From the NCBI GenBank assembly GCA_964627305.1, contig CAZVHP010000005.1, positions 62,001-126,000 on the forward strand: DNA of 64,000 nt, given 5' to 3'. Below, one piece after another: positions 34,803 through 44,575 of the stretch (position 1 is its first letter; every line of letters begins with the position of its first letter). Source of the DNA: WJKG01 sp964627305 (GTDB lineage: Bacteria > Zixibacteria > MSB-5A5 > GN15 > FEB-12). Under the pieces are notes generated by a model. That model had not been told where the DNA came from. It made no database searches and saw nothing but the letters and a program-made list of their open reading frames with translations. Made by a program: the position numbers and the translations under genes.

Positions 34803-37800
34803 TTAGAACATGCCTCCCTGCAGACGCTGGACATAGCTGTCGTGCGAGTTGTCTATCTTGATCTCAGGCAAGGCGGTCACAAACAGCTTGAAGCCAAAAC
34901 CGCGATTAGTGCCAGTTGGCACGAAATACAAACTCCCTGTCCAGCAATGGAGTTGCCGAGAAATGTTGATGCTGATGTTTAAGGTACGATGGGTCAGCAG
35001 ATCGTAGCGCTGGCTCCACGTGACATCGGTCAGGGGGGTCAGGTAGAACTTCGTGTTGAACTCGATATAGTGGCTGGTCTTGCGGAACGTGGCTCCTTTG
35101 CCGCTCTGGGAATAATTGTAGTGGGCCGATAGTGACCAGCCTCGTCCGCCGGACGCCGGCCGAGGTCCGTCCCCGGAGGCGCTCCCGTGTATTGGGTCAT
35201 CGAAAAAGAACGTCTTCCCCGAAAGGCCGGTGAACCTGGTATCAAAGCTGAAGCGCGAGACATAGAAGAGCGGGTCGCTGGAGTTCGGTGCATAGAATGG
35301 CTGCGTAAGGCCCACCGTCAGATTAAGGCGCGGCAGTGCTGAAGACGTGATGGTAGTCGTCAGCGGGGACAGAGGTGTCTCATCTTCTTCGAAATCATAA
35401 GAGAATGAGGATCGGACCGACAGCAGGTCCAGAGTTCGTTCCATCTCTCTGGCCCGAAATTTGGCGCTGAACAGGTGGTCGAGACCGACCGTTACTCGCG
35501 AGCTTTTCCGGCTGCTGGCCCCCCCACCGGCGAAGCTTCGTTCCTTAGGAAACATATCTATCTCCGGCGACCAGCTATAGGTGAACGAGGGCGTCATCGT
35601 GTGTCGAAAGCCTGTCCAGCCGAACACATTCGGATACACAGTACCATATAGAGCAGTATTCACGCCCACACTGGCGCTGTAAGAATAGGTCCGATACAAA
35701 CGATCGGTATGGATACCCGCAGCGCGTGATTGATCGGTGTCCCATATCTTGATCCACGTTTCGGAGTAACGAAAGCTCGGGCGAACATTGATGTGTTTGA
35801 ACAGGTCAATCTTTGGCAGATTTATGCCGGGGTTGTGAGAGACCTTGCTATAGCGCTTGTACTGGCGGGTCTTCAGAGTGTCGTACACCTGTGTCACATT
35901 CCATGAAGTGGTGTCGCCGGAACCCGGATCGACTACCGGTATAGAATCGACACGCGCGACAAAGGCCTCCTTGGCCGTGTTGCGATCGGAGTAGTTCAGA
36001 AGACTCGGTCGGTACGTGAGGCTCAAGCCATGGTACCAGCTCTGGACGAGATTGCCGTTCTCGTCTTTGTATCCCTCGCCGAACGGCTTGATGACGGGCA
36101 GAGAAAGACTCACCTCCGGCAGCTTGTCTCGGCGCGATTCGCGGACAAGATCAACGTAGTGATAGAACTCGCCACTCAGGGACGTATTGCTCCCGTAGCG
36201 TTTGGTGAAGTTCAATCGCGAGGTCAGGTTTCTGCCGTTGAGCCGGTCGTTGAGATTGTTCGAGAAGTCATCGTAGTAGGTGGCGTCGGAAACGAAACTA
36301 CCATAGCCGCCGAGCTTGAGTGTCGGCGTGACTTGATGGTCGTAGGTGGCGTTGAACGTCCAGCGGCTCTTCTTGATCTCCTGGGCCGAACTCCGCAGGT
36401 AATCGGTGTCGCGGGTATAGCTGCCCTGAACCGACCCCTTGATGACGTAGAGCTTGTGGAAATTTACGGCACTTCTGAACAGCAGGCGCTGATCGTTCTC
36501 GAAATAGTCGAATGAGCCGAGCCAGTCCCAGTAGTCCGAAGGTGCCCAGTAGTAGCCCACATCGCGCACAAACCGCTCGCCGCGTTCGAAGTTACCGAAT
36601 GAGAAGGTCAAAAACCCGGACCTTCTCCCTGTTTGCAGTGGAAACACATAGTATGGCAGAGCCAGCAGAGGCAACCGTCCAAGATAGAACACCACAGGCT
36701 TGGCAATGAGCTTTTCCCCCTCAATGAGCTTCAGGTTACTCGAATGAAAGTGCCAGTGCGGATTGGCGCTGTCGCAGGTCGTGAAGCGACCCTGGCAACC
36801 ATAGAAGATACGCTCTTGCTCCTTGTAGAATCGCTCACCGTAGTAGAATCCCTTATCATAGTCTGACTTCGACTGAATAATCCGGCCCTTCTTCGTGTCG
36901 ATCGAGTACTCAAGATAATCGCCGAGCAGCAGTTCATTGCCGTCCTGTAGTTGAACCGGAATACTATTCGGCTGCAAGCGAAGCTTCAGTTCGTATGGGT
37001 CCTCGACAAGGCTGTCACTGCCGGTGGTTACCTTGGCAGAAAAGGCCTCTACAATCCGTTGCCGAGTGTCCAGTTGGACATCGTGTGCTTTCAAAGATAC
37101 CGTCCCAGACTGCACCGCGGCGGTCGCTTCCAGGACGATCGTGGAATCGGCCAGGCGGTAGTCAATACGGTGTGACTGATAGTCGATCGTATCTACCATG
37201 ATCGGCGGGAGACGCATTTCCGCGCCGGTTGTGTCCCCCGGCAGAGGTGCCGCAACCAACTCCCCAGATGTGTATGTACCGACGGCGCCGCCGATCACCG
37301 TTACGGTCTGGAGTTGATTATCCTGAATCATGAAGCGGATGGTGTCACCGGAGACGGCGTTCTCGTGAAACTCACGCGAGCCGCGCGTGGTGGGGTAGTA
37401 CCAGGAATAGGCCTGCGACCAGCAGAGCACCTCACTTAGTTCACCGTCGATGAAGTACAGCTTGAGGTTCCGCCCCCGGAGAATGGAGCGGTCGAACCAG
37501 GTCTCGACCGTATCGACGGCTTCGACAAACTCGCCATTTGCCGAATCGATGACGTCGATCGAATCAAGCGCCTGACCCGAGTAGTAGATGTGGATCAAGC
37601 CGCCCGAGATGGTGGACCGTCCGCGCTTCACCACAGGACTGCCGCGCAAAGTAATCACCCCGTCAGCCATGTTGGCTTCGGCCGTATCAGCCATGGAGGT
37701 CATGTCCTGCGAGCTGATCTCGGCTTGTCCGAGGGCCAGCGCGAATTCAGCCTCCCCATCATGTTCCACGGTGTCACCACGAATACGGACCTCGTTAAGC

Positions 37801-38261
37801 GTATCCTCGTAGTTCAGGATCACAAGCGGTCGCTCGTCCATAAACGTATATTGACGGTCGCGATCGAAGTAGACATACGGACCAACAGCGTACATTGAGT
37901 CCGTATATGACCATACCTCGACCGTGTCGCCTCGCGAGATGGCGACCTTCGTATTGATATCATACAGGACCGAGTCTGCCAGCAAGCGGAAGTCGCGGTC
38001 ATAGATCCGGACGCGCCCTTTCAGGTGGACATTCTCAGCCCGGCGCCAGATGGCGGTATCGCAGGTGATAGTACCGCTTTCTGTTTGGAAGACAACATTG
38101 CCGACGACGTAGGTAACCAGCTTGCCGTCTTCCTGCAGGATCTCCATCTGGTCGGAGTGCTCCAGATTGATGCGGTTCTGCTGCTGTGCCAGAGCCACCA
38201 TGGACAGAAACACGGTCGCAAGAGCGCTGCAAAGAAGTGTGATGGCCCTGCTACGCTTCAT
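34803..38261 (-). CDS. lptD: LPS assembly outer membrane protein LptD (OstA/LptD family)
   Basis: 1152 aa with a signal peptide ending near VALAQQ. Residues about 30-260 form an OstA/LptA-like beta-jellyroll (QMEILQEDGKLVTYVVGNVVF, ITCDTAIWRRAENVHLKGRV). The rest, from about 480, is a long run of alternating aromatic strands typical of the LptD outer membrane barrel. It would insert LPS into the outer leaflet together with an LptE-like partner not present here. It is longer than the roughly 780-aa E. coli protein, which is common in the FCB group. Its start overlaps the AlaX-type gene by 11 bases. Confidence 0.85.
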   Translation of the reverse strand: MKRSRAITLLCSALATVFLSMVALAQQQNRINLEHSDQMEILQEDGKLVTYVVGNVVFQTESGTITCDTAIWRRAENVHLKGRVRIYDRDFRLLADSVLYDINTKVAISRGDTVEVWSYTDSMYAVGPYVYFDRDRQYTFMDERPLVILNYEDTLNEVRIRGDTVEHDGEAEFALALGQAEISSQDMTSMADTAEANMADGVITLRGSPVVKRGRSTISGGLIHIYYSGQALDSIDVIDSANGEFVEAVDTVETWFDRSILRGRNLKLYFIDGELSEVLCWSQAYSWYYPTTRGSREFHENAVSGDTIRFMIQDNQLQTVTVIGGAVGTYTSGELVAAPLPGDTTGAEMRLPPIMVDTIDYQSHRIDYRLADSTIVLEATAAVQSGTVSLKAHDVQLDTRQRIVEAFSAKVTTGSDSLVEDPYELKLRLQPNSIPVQLQDGNELLLGDYLEYSIDTKKGRIIQSKSDYDKGFYYGERFYKEQERIFYGCQGRFTTCDSANPHWHFHSSNLKLIEGEKLIAKPVVFYLGRLPLLALPYYVFPLQTGRRSGFLTFSFGNFERGERFVRDVGYYWAPSDYWDWLGSFDYFENDQRLLFRSAVNFHKLYVIKGSVQGSYTRDTDYLRSSAQEIKKSRWTFNATYDHQVTPTLKLGGYGSFVSDATYYDDFSNNLNDRLNGRNLTSRLNFTKRYGSNTSLSGEFYHYVDLVRESRRDKLPEVSLSLPVIKPFGEGYKDENGNLVQSWYHGLSLTYRPSLLNYSDRNTAKEAFVARVDSIPVVDPGSGDTTSWNVTQVYDTLKTRQYKRYSKVSHNPGINLPKIDLFKHINVRPSFRYSETWIKIWDTDQSRAAGIHTDRLYRTYSYSASVGVNTALYGTVYPNVFGWTGFRHTMTPSFTYSWSPEIDMFPKERSFAGGGASSRKSSRVTVGLDHLFSAKFRAREMERTLDLLSVRSSFSYDFEEDETPLSPLTTTITSSALPRLNLTVGLTQPFYAPNSSDPLFYVSRFSFDTRFTGLSGKTFFFDDPIHGSASGDGPRPASGGRGWSLSAHYNYSQSGKGATFRKTSHYIEFNTKFYLTPLTDVTWSQRYDLLTHRTLNISINISRQLHCWTGSLYFVPTGTNRGFGFKLFVTALPEIKIDNSHDSYVQRLQGGMF

Positions 38262-39450
38262 TGAGAACCTTCATCAGCAGTCTCTGCAGGCTTTCCTCGC
38301 TTTCGATGGCGACGTTTCCGGCTTGTGCCTGCACATCGTTGCCGCCGCCCCGACCTCCCGCCAGCTCGCACAGGCGACGCACCAGCCGACCGGCGCTTGC
38401 CCGGCCGCCTTCACTTGCTGCAACGGAGATTCTGTCACCGACCAGAACAACAGCAACACCTCGGTTGCGGTCGGCAATATAGCGGGCCAACTGGGTCGCC
38501 TTCTTTGGGTCCAGGTGGCGGTCGACGACAACGGCCGCGGGGACACCGGCGATGTCGCGGGAAGCAGCAGCCGACCGCTCCGCCCTGGTAGTCAGCAACT
38601 CCTTTTCGGCCTGCCGGAGTTGGTGCCGATATTCTTCGGTCTCTCGTGCAAGGCCGGCGATACGGTCGGGCAAATCATCGACACTGCACGTCAGACTCGT
38701 GGCTAAATCGGTCGATATGCGCCAGCGCCGGCCGTAGTCCTCCAGAGCCTGCCGCCCCGCGAGAAACTTGATCAGAGCATGGCCGCGCATGGTATCGACG
38801 CCGATCAGCTTTATCACGCCCACCTCGCCGGTGTTGGAGCAGTGCGTCCCTCCGCACGCTGACCAGTCCAGACTGCCGATGCGAACAATCCGAAGCTTCT
38901 CACGATCGGGTGGTCGCCTGCGAAGAGGCATCCTCGCCACTTCATCACGAGTGGCGAACAGGATGTCAACCAGATGGCATTCGGTAATGATCTCATTGGC
39001 GCGGCGTTCTGCCCGTTCAAGCGAAGGCTCCTCCACCCGGCCCGTCTCCAGCTCCACGGCACCGTAGTCGATTCCCAAGTGGACCGATACGGTTGCCAGC
39101 CGGGCCAGGCTGGAGAACACATGGCTGACAATGTGCTGCGCAGTGTGCTTCTGACGGTTGTCCTGTCGTCGATCAGCATCGACTACGCCTGTCACGGTCT
39201 GTCCAACATTGCCCACCCTGTCTGCCGTGATATGCTTCACAGCAGGTGTCTTCTCGTCCGGTTCTTCAGTGACATCAATGACCCGGTGGCCGTTGAGGAG
39301 GCCGACATCATGCAACTGCCCTCCCGACGTTGGGTAGAATGCGGACCGATCAAGGATAGTGTACCACACCTTGTCCTGCTGACCGGTGGCGGTGATCCTG
39401 CCCTCGAACTCCAGAGCGGTCGGGTCGTGATAATACAGGCGTTCAGTCAT
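38251..39450 (-). CDS. Alanyl-tRNA editing protein, AlaX long form with DHHA1 domain
   Basis: 399 aa resembling the editing half of alanyl-tRNA synthetase without its catalytic core. A second-additional-domain region (LDRSAFYPTSGGQLHD) comes first, then the zinc-binding editing site HTAQH (His102, His106) and CGGTH (Cys199, His203). A coiled linker leads to a C-terminal DHHA1 domain with GGRGGGNDVQAQAG. It should hydrolyse Ser- or Gly-tRNA-Ala mischarged products in trans. The DHHA1 tail makes it the AlaX-L class. It starts a unit that continues into lptD with an 11-bp overlap. Confidence 0.88.
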   Translation of the reverse strand: MTERLYYHDPTALEFEGRITATGQQDKVWYTILDRSAFYPTSGGQLHDVGLLNGHRVIDVTEEPDEKTPAVKHITADRVGNVGQTVTGVVDADRRQDNRQKHTAQHIVSHVFSSLARLATVSVHLGIDYGAVELETGRVEEPSLERAERRANEIITECHLVDILFATRDEVARMPLRRRPPDREKLRIVRIGSLDWSACGGTHCSNTGEVGVIKLIGVDTMRGHALIKFLAGRQALEDYGRRWRISTDLATSLTCSVDDLPDRIAGLARETEEYRHQLRQAEKELLTTRAERSAAASRDIAGVPAAVVVDRHLDPKKATQLARYIADRNRGVAVVLVGDRISVAASEGGRASAGRLVRRLCELAGGRGGGNDVQAQAGNVAIESEESLQRLLMKVLNEA

Positions 39451-39512
39451 TCTTCAATGGGCCGAAGGGTGGTCGCTGCTCCTTATACACACAGGTGTTC
39501 GGGTCCATCCGG

Positions 39513-40292
39513 TCACGGGGCAGTGACAGTGTTGATCAGGCTCCCGACATTCTCTATCCTGACCTCGATTCTGTCTCCCGGCACCATTGGCGAAATTCCC
39601 GACGGTGTCCCGGTCGAGATGATGTCTCCGGGCAGCAGTGTCGTGAAGGACGTGACATACTCGATCAACTGCGGAATCGGGAAGATCATTTGCGAGGTAC
39701 GACCCGACTGCATCACCTTACCGTTGAGAATCCCCTCGACCTTCAGATCAGAGTAGTCGACGCCGGACACGATCCAGGGGCCGACGGGACAGAAAGAATC
39801 GAAGCCCTTGGCCCGGGTCCACTGCCCGTCCTTCTTCTGCAAATCCCGGGCGGTAACATCGTTGACGCAGGTCAGGCCAAACACATAGCGATCGGCCTCG
39901 CTCACGGGGACGTTGCGGCAGCGAGAGCTGATGACCACTCCAAGTTCAGCCTCGTAATCGACGCGCTCTGATTGCCGGGGATGAACAATCCTGTCCTCGG
40001 GACCAATGACAGAGGTCGGAGGTTTCATGAAGGTCATCGGATAGTCCGGCGCCTTGTCCGCCGACTGAGAGTGCCTGACATGCTCCTGGTAATTCAGCCC
40101 GATACAGATGATCTTGCTCGGCTCAACCGGCGCCAGAAGTGACACCTGGTCAAGCGACAGCGATTCGGCCGTAACCTCGCCTCCCAACCAGGGAGGACCG
40201 GTAAGAACCGTAAGGGTGTCATCATCGGCGAGCGAACCATAGAAAGCGGTCTTGCGAGAGGGGTGAAGGAATCTGATGTAACGGGTACTCAT
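39513..40292 (-). CDS. Fumarylacetoacetate hydrolase (FAH) family protein
   Basis: 259 aa from the ATG at 40292. FAH fold with the metal-binding set EAELGVVIS (Glu), the conserved VNDVTARDLQKKDGQW segment (Asp) and the GIGLNYxEH-type start IICIGLNYQEHVRHS. The catalytic ending IISTGTPSGI is present. Members cleave C-C bonds in acyl-pyruvates or decarboxylate oxaloacetate; the oxaloacetate decarboxylase/acylpyruvase branch (FAHD1-like) is the closest by motif. The substrate cannot be assigned. It is divergent from the M4 protease gene. Confidence 0.85.
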   Translation of the reverse strand: MSTRYIRFLHPSRKTAFYGSLADDDTLTVLTGPPWLGGEVTAESLSLDQVSLLAPVEPSKIICIGLNYQEHVRHSQSADKAPDYPMTFMKPPTSVIGPEDRIVHPRQSERVDYEAELGVVISSRCRNVPVSEADRYVFGLTCVNDVTARDLQKKDGQWTRAKGFDSFCPVGPWIVSGVDYSDLKVEGILNGKVMQSGRTSQMIFPIPQLIEYVTSFTTLLPGDIISTGTPSGISPMVPGDRIEVRIENVGSLINTVTAP

Positions 40293-40401
40293 ATGAGGTC
40301 TCTTTCCCGGGCACGCTATGGGCCCGACTGTCATCGGGGCTTTTGGGTTGGAATTAATCGACAGAGCGAGCGGTGGTCAACCAATAATCCTGTCATTACA
40401 G

Positions 40402-40436
40402 TTGACAGAACGAGATAATCCCTTATTTTATATACT
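40402..40436 (+). promoter_or_regulatory. Candidate promoter of the M4 protease gene
   Basis: TTGACA (40402-40407) lies upstream of an AT-rich stretch with TTTATA (19-base spacing, 40427-40432) and TATACT (23-base spacing, 40431-40436). Good boxes but non-ideal spacing, so one element may belong to a different start. It is about 95 bases upstream of the start codon. Confidence 0.4.
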
Positions 40437-40531
40437 GTTAACGGTAATCCATGACAGGACGATTAGAGGACCCCACCCATTCCGCCGATCGTCTGCCCAA
40501 CAGTACTATCATACCCACACTGGGAGGACTC

Positions 40532-43500
40532 ATGAGGAAGCTGGCGTTATTGTTGCTTTTGGCCGCGTTTCCCTGTACTCTTTTCGCGGCTCCCGACGAT
40601 GATGGGTTCATCGGCCCCAATAAGCTGCGCGGGAATTCGGATGTTTCTGTGTATCGCGAGGGAGCGCACGGTGTCCCAACTTTCGTTAAGGGCAATCTCT
40701 TTGAGGAAGTGGCCAAGAGCGGCGAGGAAGTCGCAACGGCCCTTCAGTTCTTTCACACCCATAAGGGTGCCTATCGGATGGTGAACCCGGACGAAGAGTT
40801 GCGGGTCAACCGTATGGACACTGACGAACTCGGAATGCGCCATCTGCGATTTGACCAGGTGTACAAAGGTCTTCGCGTGGTCGGTAGTGACCTCATTGCG
40901 CATTTCGCAGCGGACGGTCGGCTGTCGGTGGTCAATGGCACCTTCGAGCCGTACATCGATCTGGACGTCACTCCCGCTCTGCCGAGTGACCAGGCAATTG
41001 AGATCGCTGACCGGGAGCTTCAGGACTTCTTTGGCAAGACAGAGCCGGCCGACTTGCCGGAGCTGGTGGTTTTCCCCTGGGAGGGCACCAACTACCTTGC
41101 CTGGCGGTTCTTCATGCGCTCCGACAGCCCGCCGGGACGGTGGGAATGCTTCATTGATGCCCGCAGCGGTGAGGTCGTCTATCTGGCCAACCGTATTCAG
41201 GAACTGGATGTCTGGGGGACGGGCGTTCGGGTTCTTGGAGACACCACCCAATGGCTGGATGTGTCTCAGAGCGGTTCGACATACTACCTGATCGACTACA
41301 CGCGCCGGGCCAACAACAACGTGCATGGCCATGATGGGCAAATGCCCGCAGGCAATCAGATTCAGACCAACATAGCCGGCTCAAGCCTGCCCGGCTCGGT
41401 GGCAACCGACAGCGACAATTTCTGGGAAACATCAACCCAAAGGCCGGCTGTCGACGGTCACATGTACACCGGGCTCGTCTATGACTACCTGCTGCATCAG
41501 TTCGGCAGGAACGGTTACGATGGCGCCGGGGCATCGATGCTCACTATCGTCAATTACTCCGGCAGCGGCGACAACAATGCCTACTGGGATGGCTCCCGAA
41601 TAGTCATCTGGAGCTGGAGCTCGGGGTGGCGTTCGCTGGCCTCGTGTCCGGACGTCGTGGCCCATGAGTGGGGTCATGCGGTGACGGAGTATACGTCGAA
41701 CCTTGTGTATCAGAAGGAACCGGGAGCCCTAAACGAATCTTTCTCGGACATGATCGGCGCGGCCTTCGAGTTTGCCCATGACACGCTCGATGACCCTGAT
41801 TGGGATATGGGAGAAAACGGCAGGACAACAGGAGTGGGTTTCCGTTCGATGTCGGACCCGCATCTGTTCGGTGACCCGGACACCTATGGTACCAGTGACC
41901 CGTACTGGATCGATGTAGTCAACTGCACGCCGAGCTCCTGGAATGATTATTGCGGTGTGCACACGAACAGCGGCGTCGGCAACAAGTGGTTCTACCTGCT
42001 TTCCGACGGTGACACTCACAACGGCATTACGGTCACAGGGATCGGCGTCCAGAACGCCATGGCCATCGCCTATCGCGCGAATGCCTACTACTGGACGTCC
42101 AGCACAGACTATCACAATGGCGCGCTCGGGACCATTAGCGCCGCCGATGATCTTGACCCGTCGGGAGCATGGGCGGTGCAGGTGTCCAAGGCATGGAATG
42201 CCGTCAATGTATCTACTCCGCTGGCCGGGGTCGCCTTCAGCTACCCCAACGGGATCCCGGAGATTCTCTATCCCGGACAGCCCACCACCTTCGACGTCCA
42301 TGTCTTTGGCACACTGGGAGGCACACCGGTTGCGGGCAGCGGTAAGCTGTATTACCGGGTTGACGGCGGGTCTTACGTGGAAGTGCCGATGAATGAGGTT
42401 CAGACTGACGAGTATGAAGCCACGCTGCCGAGCGGTGCCTGCGATGACGTGTTCGAGTTCTATGTCAGTGCCGACGAGACAACCTATGGCACATACTACG
42501 ACCCGGCGCCATCCGATCCACATTCGGCGGTGGTGGCCACGAGCATTGTTACGGTCATGGACGATAATTTCGAGACCGATATGGGCTGGGTCGTCACCGG
42601 CAATGCCACCGCCGGTCACTGGGAGCGCGGAATCCCGGCCAATGGTAACCGAGGTGATCCACCGACCGACTATGACGGCTCAGGACAGTGTTACCTCACC
42701 GGGAACTTTGCGGGTGATTCTGACATCGATGGTGGCTATACCATCCTGACATCGCCAACATTCGATCTTTCCGGGGGCAATGCCCAGATAAGCTATGCCC
42801 GTTGGTATCACAACAGCTACGGCGCTGATCCCAATAATGACATCTTCGTCATCCTTCTGTCTAACGACAATGGCGCCACCTGGGACACGGTGGAGGTTGT
42901 TGGACCCTCGGAGCAGGCCAACGGTGGCTGGTTCACCCACAGCTTCAGCGTCCAGGATGTCACCATCCCTACCGGACAGATGAAGATACGATTCGAGGCC
43001 TCCGACCTGGGATCCGGATCTGTGGTCGAAGCCGCGGTGGATGCCTTCAAGGTCGTGCGATATGAGTGCGACGATCAGACTGATACTGACGGCGACGGTA
43101 TCATTGATGCGATTGACAACTGCCCCCTTGTATACAATCCTGACCAAGCTGATAGCGATGGCGACGGTATCGGTGACGTGTGTGACAACTGCCCGGGTGT
43201 TCACAATCCGGATCAAGTCGACAGCGACGGGGACGGCATTGGCGATGCCTGCGACAACTGCCCGTCAGTAGCCAACCCTGATCAGATCGACTCTGACGGC
43301 GACGGCTTCGGCGATGAATGCGATCTGTGCGAAGGTCACGACGATGCTATCGATTCCGATGGTGACGGCGTGCCCGATGGCTGCGACATTTGCGAAGGCC
43401 ACGATGACAACATCGACACTGACGGCGATGGTATCCCGGACGGCTGTGACAACTGCCCGTCAGTGGCCAACCCGGACCAGATCGACTCTGACGGCGACGG

Positions 43501-44455
43501 GTTTGGCGATGCGTGCGATGTCTGCGAAGGTCACGACGATGCTATCGATTCCGATGGTGACGGCGTGCCCGATGGCTGCGACATTTGCGAAGGCCACGAT
43601 GACAACATCGACACTGACGGCGATGGTATCCCGGACGGCTGTGACAACTGCCCGTCAGTGGCCAACCCGGACCAGATCGACTCTGACGGCGACGGGTTTG
43701 GCGATGCGTGCGATGTCTGCGAAGGTCACGACGATGCTATCGATTCCGATGGTGACGGCGTGCCCGATGGCTGCGACATTTGCCCGGGTTATAATGATAA
43801 CTCCGACACTGATGGTGACGGCGTGCCGGATGGTTGCGATATCTGTCCGGGTCACGATGACAATGTAGACAGTGATGGTGACGGCGTGCCGGATGGTTGC
43901 GATATCTGTCCGGGTCACGATGACAATGTAGACAGTGATGGTGACGGCGTGCCCGACGGTTGTGATGTCTGTGAGGGACATGACGACAGCCTCGATGCCG
44001 ATGCCGACGGCGTGCCGGATGGCTGCGATATCTGCCCCGGCCACGATGACAACGTCGACAGCGACGGTGATGGGGTACCCGACGGTTGCGACATCTGCGA
44101 AGGACACGACGACGCTATCGATACTGATGGTGACGGTGTGCCGGATGGCTGTGACAATTGTCCCGAGGACTTCAATCCCGATCAGTCGGATATTGACGGT
44201 GATGGTATCGGTGACGTCTGCGACGGTTGTTGTATCGGTATCCGTGGCAATGTCGACGGCGATGAGAACGATCTGATCAACGTCAGCGATATGACGGCAC
44301 TGGTGGCCTTCCTGTTCAGCGATGGCGCTGCCCCCGAGTGCGAAGATGAAGCCAATATCGATGGCGATCCGGCTGGTGCCATCAACATCTCTGACATGAC
44401 TTATCTGGTGGATTATTTGTTCAGCTCCGGTCCGGCACCTGCCCCTTGTCCGTAA
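40532..44455 (+). CDS. Secreted M4 (thermolysin-family) metalloprotease with thrombospondin type 3 repeats and dockerin-like C-terminus
   Basis: 1307 aa from the ATG at 40532, with GGGAGGA upstream and a signal peptide ending near TLFAAP. Residues about 60-230 are an FTP/PepSY propeptide and 235-545 the M4 catalytic domain: HEWGH (His378, Glu379, His382), the third zinc ligand Glu402 in ALNESFSD and the catalytic His477 in GVHTNSG, all intact. Beta domains fill 570-845, including a jelly-roll/MAM-like stretch. Residues about 850-1233 are many Asp-rich thrombospondin type 3 Ca loops (DSDGDGIGD, DNCP). The last 70 residues are a paired dockerin-like module ending in a Pro-rich tail with a final Cys-Pro. 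Surface-attached or secreted protease; the target is unknown. Confidence 0.93.
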   Translation: MRKLALLLLLAAFPCTLFAAPDDDGFIGPNKLRGNSDVSVYREGAHGVPTFVKGNLFEEVAKSGEEVATALQFFHTHKGAYRMVNPDEELRVNRMDTDELGMRHLRFDQVYKGLRVVGSDLIAHFAADGRLSVVNGTFEPYIDLDVTPALPSDQAIEIADRELQDFFGKTEPADLPELVVFPWEGTNYLAWRFFMRSDSPPGRWECFIDARSGEVVYLANRIQELDVWGTGVRVLGDTTQWLDVSQSGSTYYLIDYTRRANNNVHGHDGQMPAGNQIQTNIAGSSLPGSVATDSDNFWETSTQRPAVDGHMYTGLVYDYLLHQFGRNGYDGAGASMLTIVNYSGSGDNNAYWDGSRIVIWSWSSGWRSLASCPDVVAHEWGHAVTEYTSNLVYQKEPGALNESFSDMIGAAFEFAHDTLDDPDWDMGENGRTTGVGFRSMSDPHLFGDPDTYGTSDPYWIDVVNCTPSSWNDYCGVHTNSGVGNKWFYLLSDGDTHNGITVTGIGVQNAMAIAYRANAYYWTSSTDYHNGALGTISAADDLDPSGAWAVQVSKAWNAVNVSTPLAGVAFSYPNGIPEILYPGQPTTFDVHVFGTLGGTPVAGSGKLYYRVDGGSYVEVPMNEVQTDEYEATLPSGACDDVFEFYVSADETTYGTYYDPAPSDPHSAVVATSIVTVMDDNFETDMGWVVTGNATAGHWERGIPANGNRGDPPTDYDGSGQCYLTGNFAGDSDIDGGYTILTSPTFDLSGGNAQISYARWYHNSYGADPNNDIFVILLSNDNGATWDTVEVVGPSEQANGGWFTHSFSVQDVTIPTGQMKIRFEASDLGSGSVVEAAVDAFKVVRYECDDQTDTDGDGIIDAIDNCPLVYNPDQADSDGDGIGDVCDNCPGVHNPDQVDSDGDGIGDACDNCPSVANPDQIDSDGDGFGDECDLCEGHDDAIDSDGDGVPDGCDICEGHDDNIDTDGDGIPDGCDNCPSVANPDQIDSDGDGFGDACDVCEGHDDAIDSDGDGVPDGCDICEGHDDNIDTDGDGIPDGCDNCPSVANPDQIDSDGDGFGDACDVCEGHDDAIDSDGDGVPDGCDICPGYNDNSDTDGDGVPDGCDICPGHDDNVDSDGDGVPDGCDICPGHDDNVDSDGDGVPDGCDVCEGHDDSLDADADGVPDGCDICPGHDDNVDSDGDGVPDGCDICEGHDDAIDTDGDGVPDGCDNCPEDFNPDQSDIDGDGIGDVCDGCCIGIRGNVDGDENDLINVSDMTALVAFLFSDGAAPECEDEANIDGDPAGAINISDMTYLVDYLFSSGPAPAPCP
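43331..43788 (+). repeat. 195-bp tandem duplication in the thrombospondin-repeat region
   Basis: Two copies of 195 bases (43331-43525 and 43526-43720) look identical by eye, and a third copy continues for about 68 bases before diverging. The unit is 65 codons, so the frame is kept. It lies inside the M4 protease gene. Confidence 0.85.
43792..43980 (+). repeat. 63-bp tandem units in the thrombospondin-repeat region
   Basis: Shorter near-identical 63-base (21-codon) units, each encoding one Ca loop of the form DSDGDGVPDGCDICPGHDD, follow the 195-bp repeats in the same gene. They point to repeat expansion by slippage or unequal recombination. Confidence 0.7.
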
Positions 44456-44489
44456 GGCGGTAGATACTTCGGAGCTGAGTTCATACAAG

Positions 44490-44520
44490 ACGGCCTCTCG
44501 CACTCAGTGCGGGAGGCCGT
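44490..44520. terminator. Bidirectional terminator between convergent genes
   Basis: A long hairpin: ACGGCCTC pairs with GAGGCCGT, then a T-G wobble, then CGCAC pairs with GTGCG around a three-base loop. It lies between the M4 protease stop and the citF stop, which face each other. The flanks are only weakly T-rich on either side. Confidence 0.75.
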
Positions 44521-44575
44521 TCATATTGTTGTCGCGGCAGGCGCTGCAAACACAGCTCGCTGCGCACGTTGTGGG

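Noticed and set aside
43077..44230. Regular short repeats considered as a CRISPR array
   Set aside because: Units are multiples of three, in frame, and encode Ca loops in a protease; there are no unique spacers.
43655..44503. 282-codon minus-strand open frame in the thrombospondin-repeat region
   Set aside because: The repeat gives long frames on both strands; the plus-strand frame is the one with signal peptide, catalytic domain and dockerin-like end.
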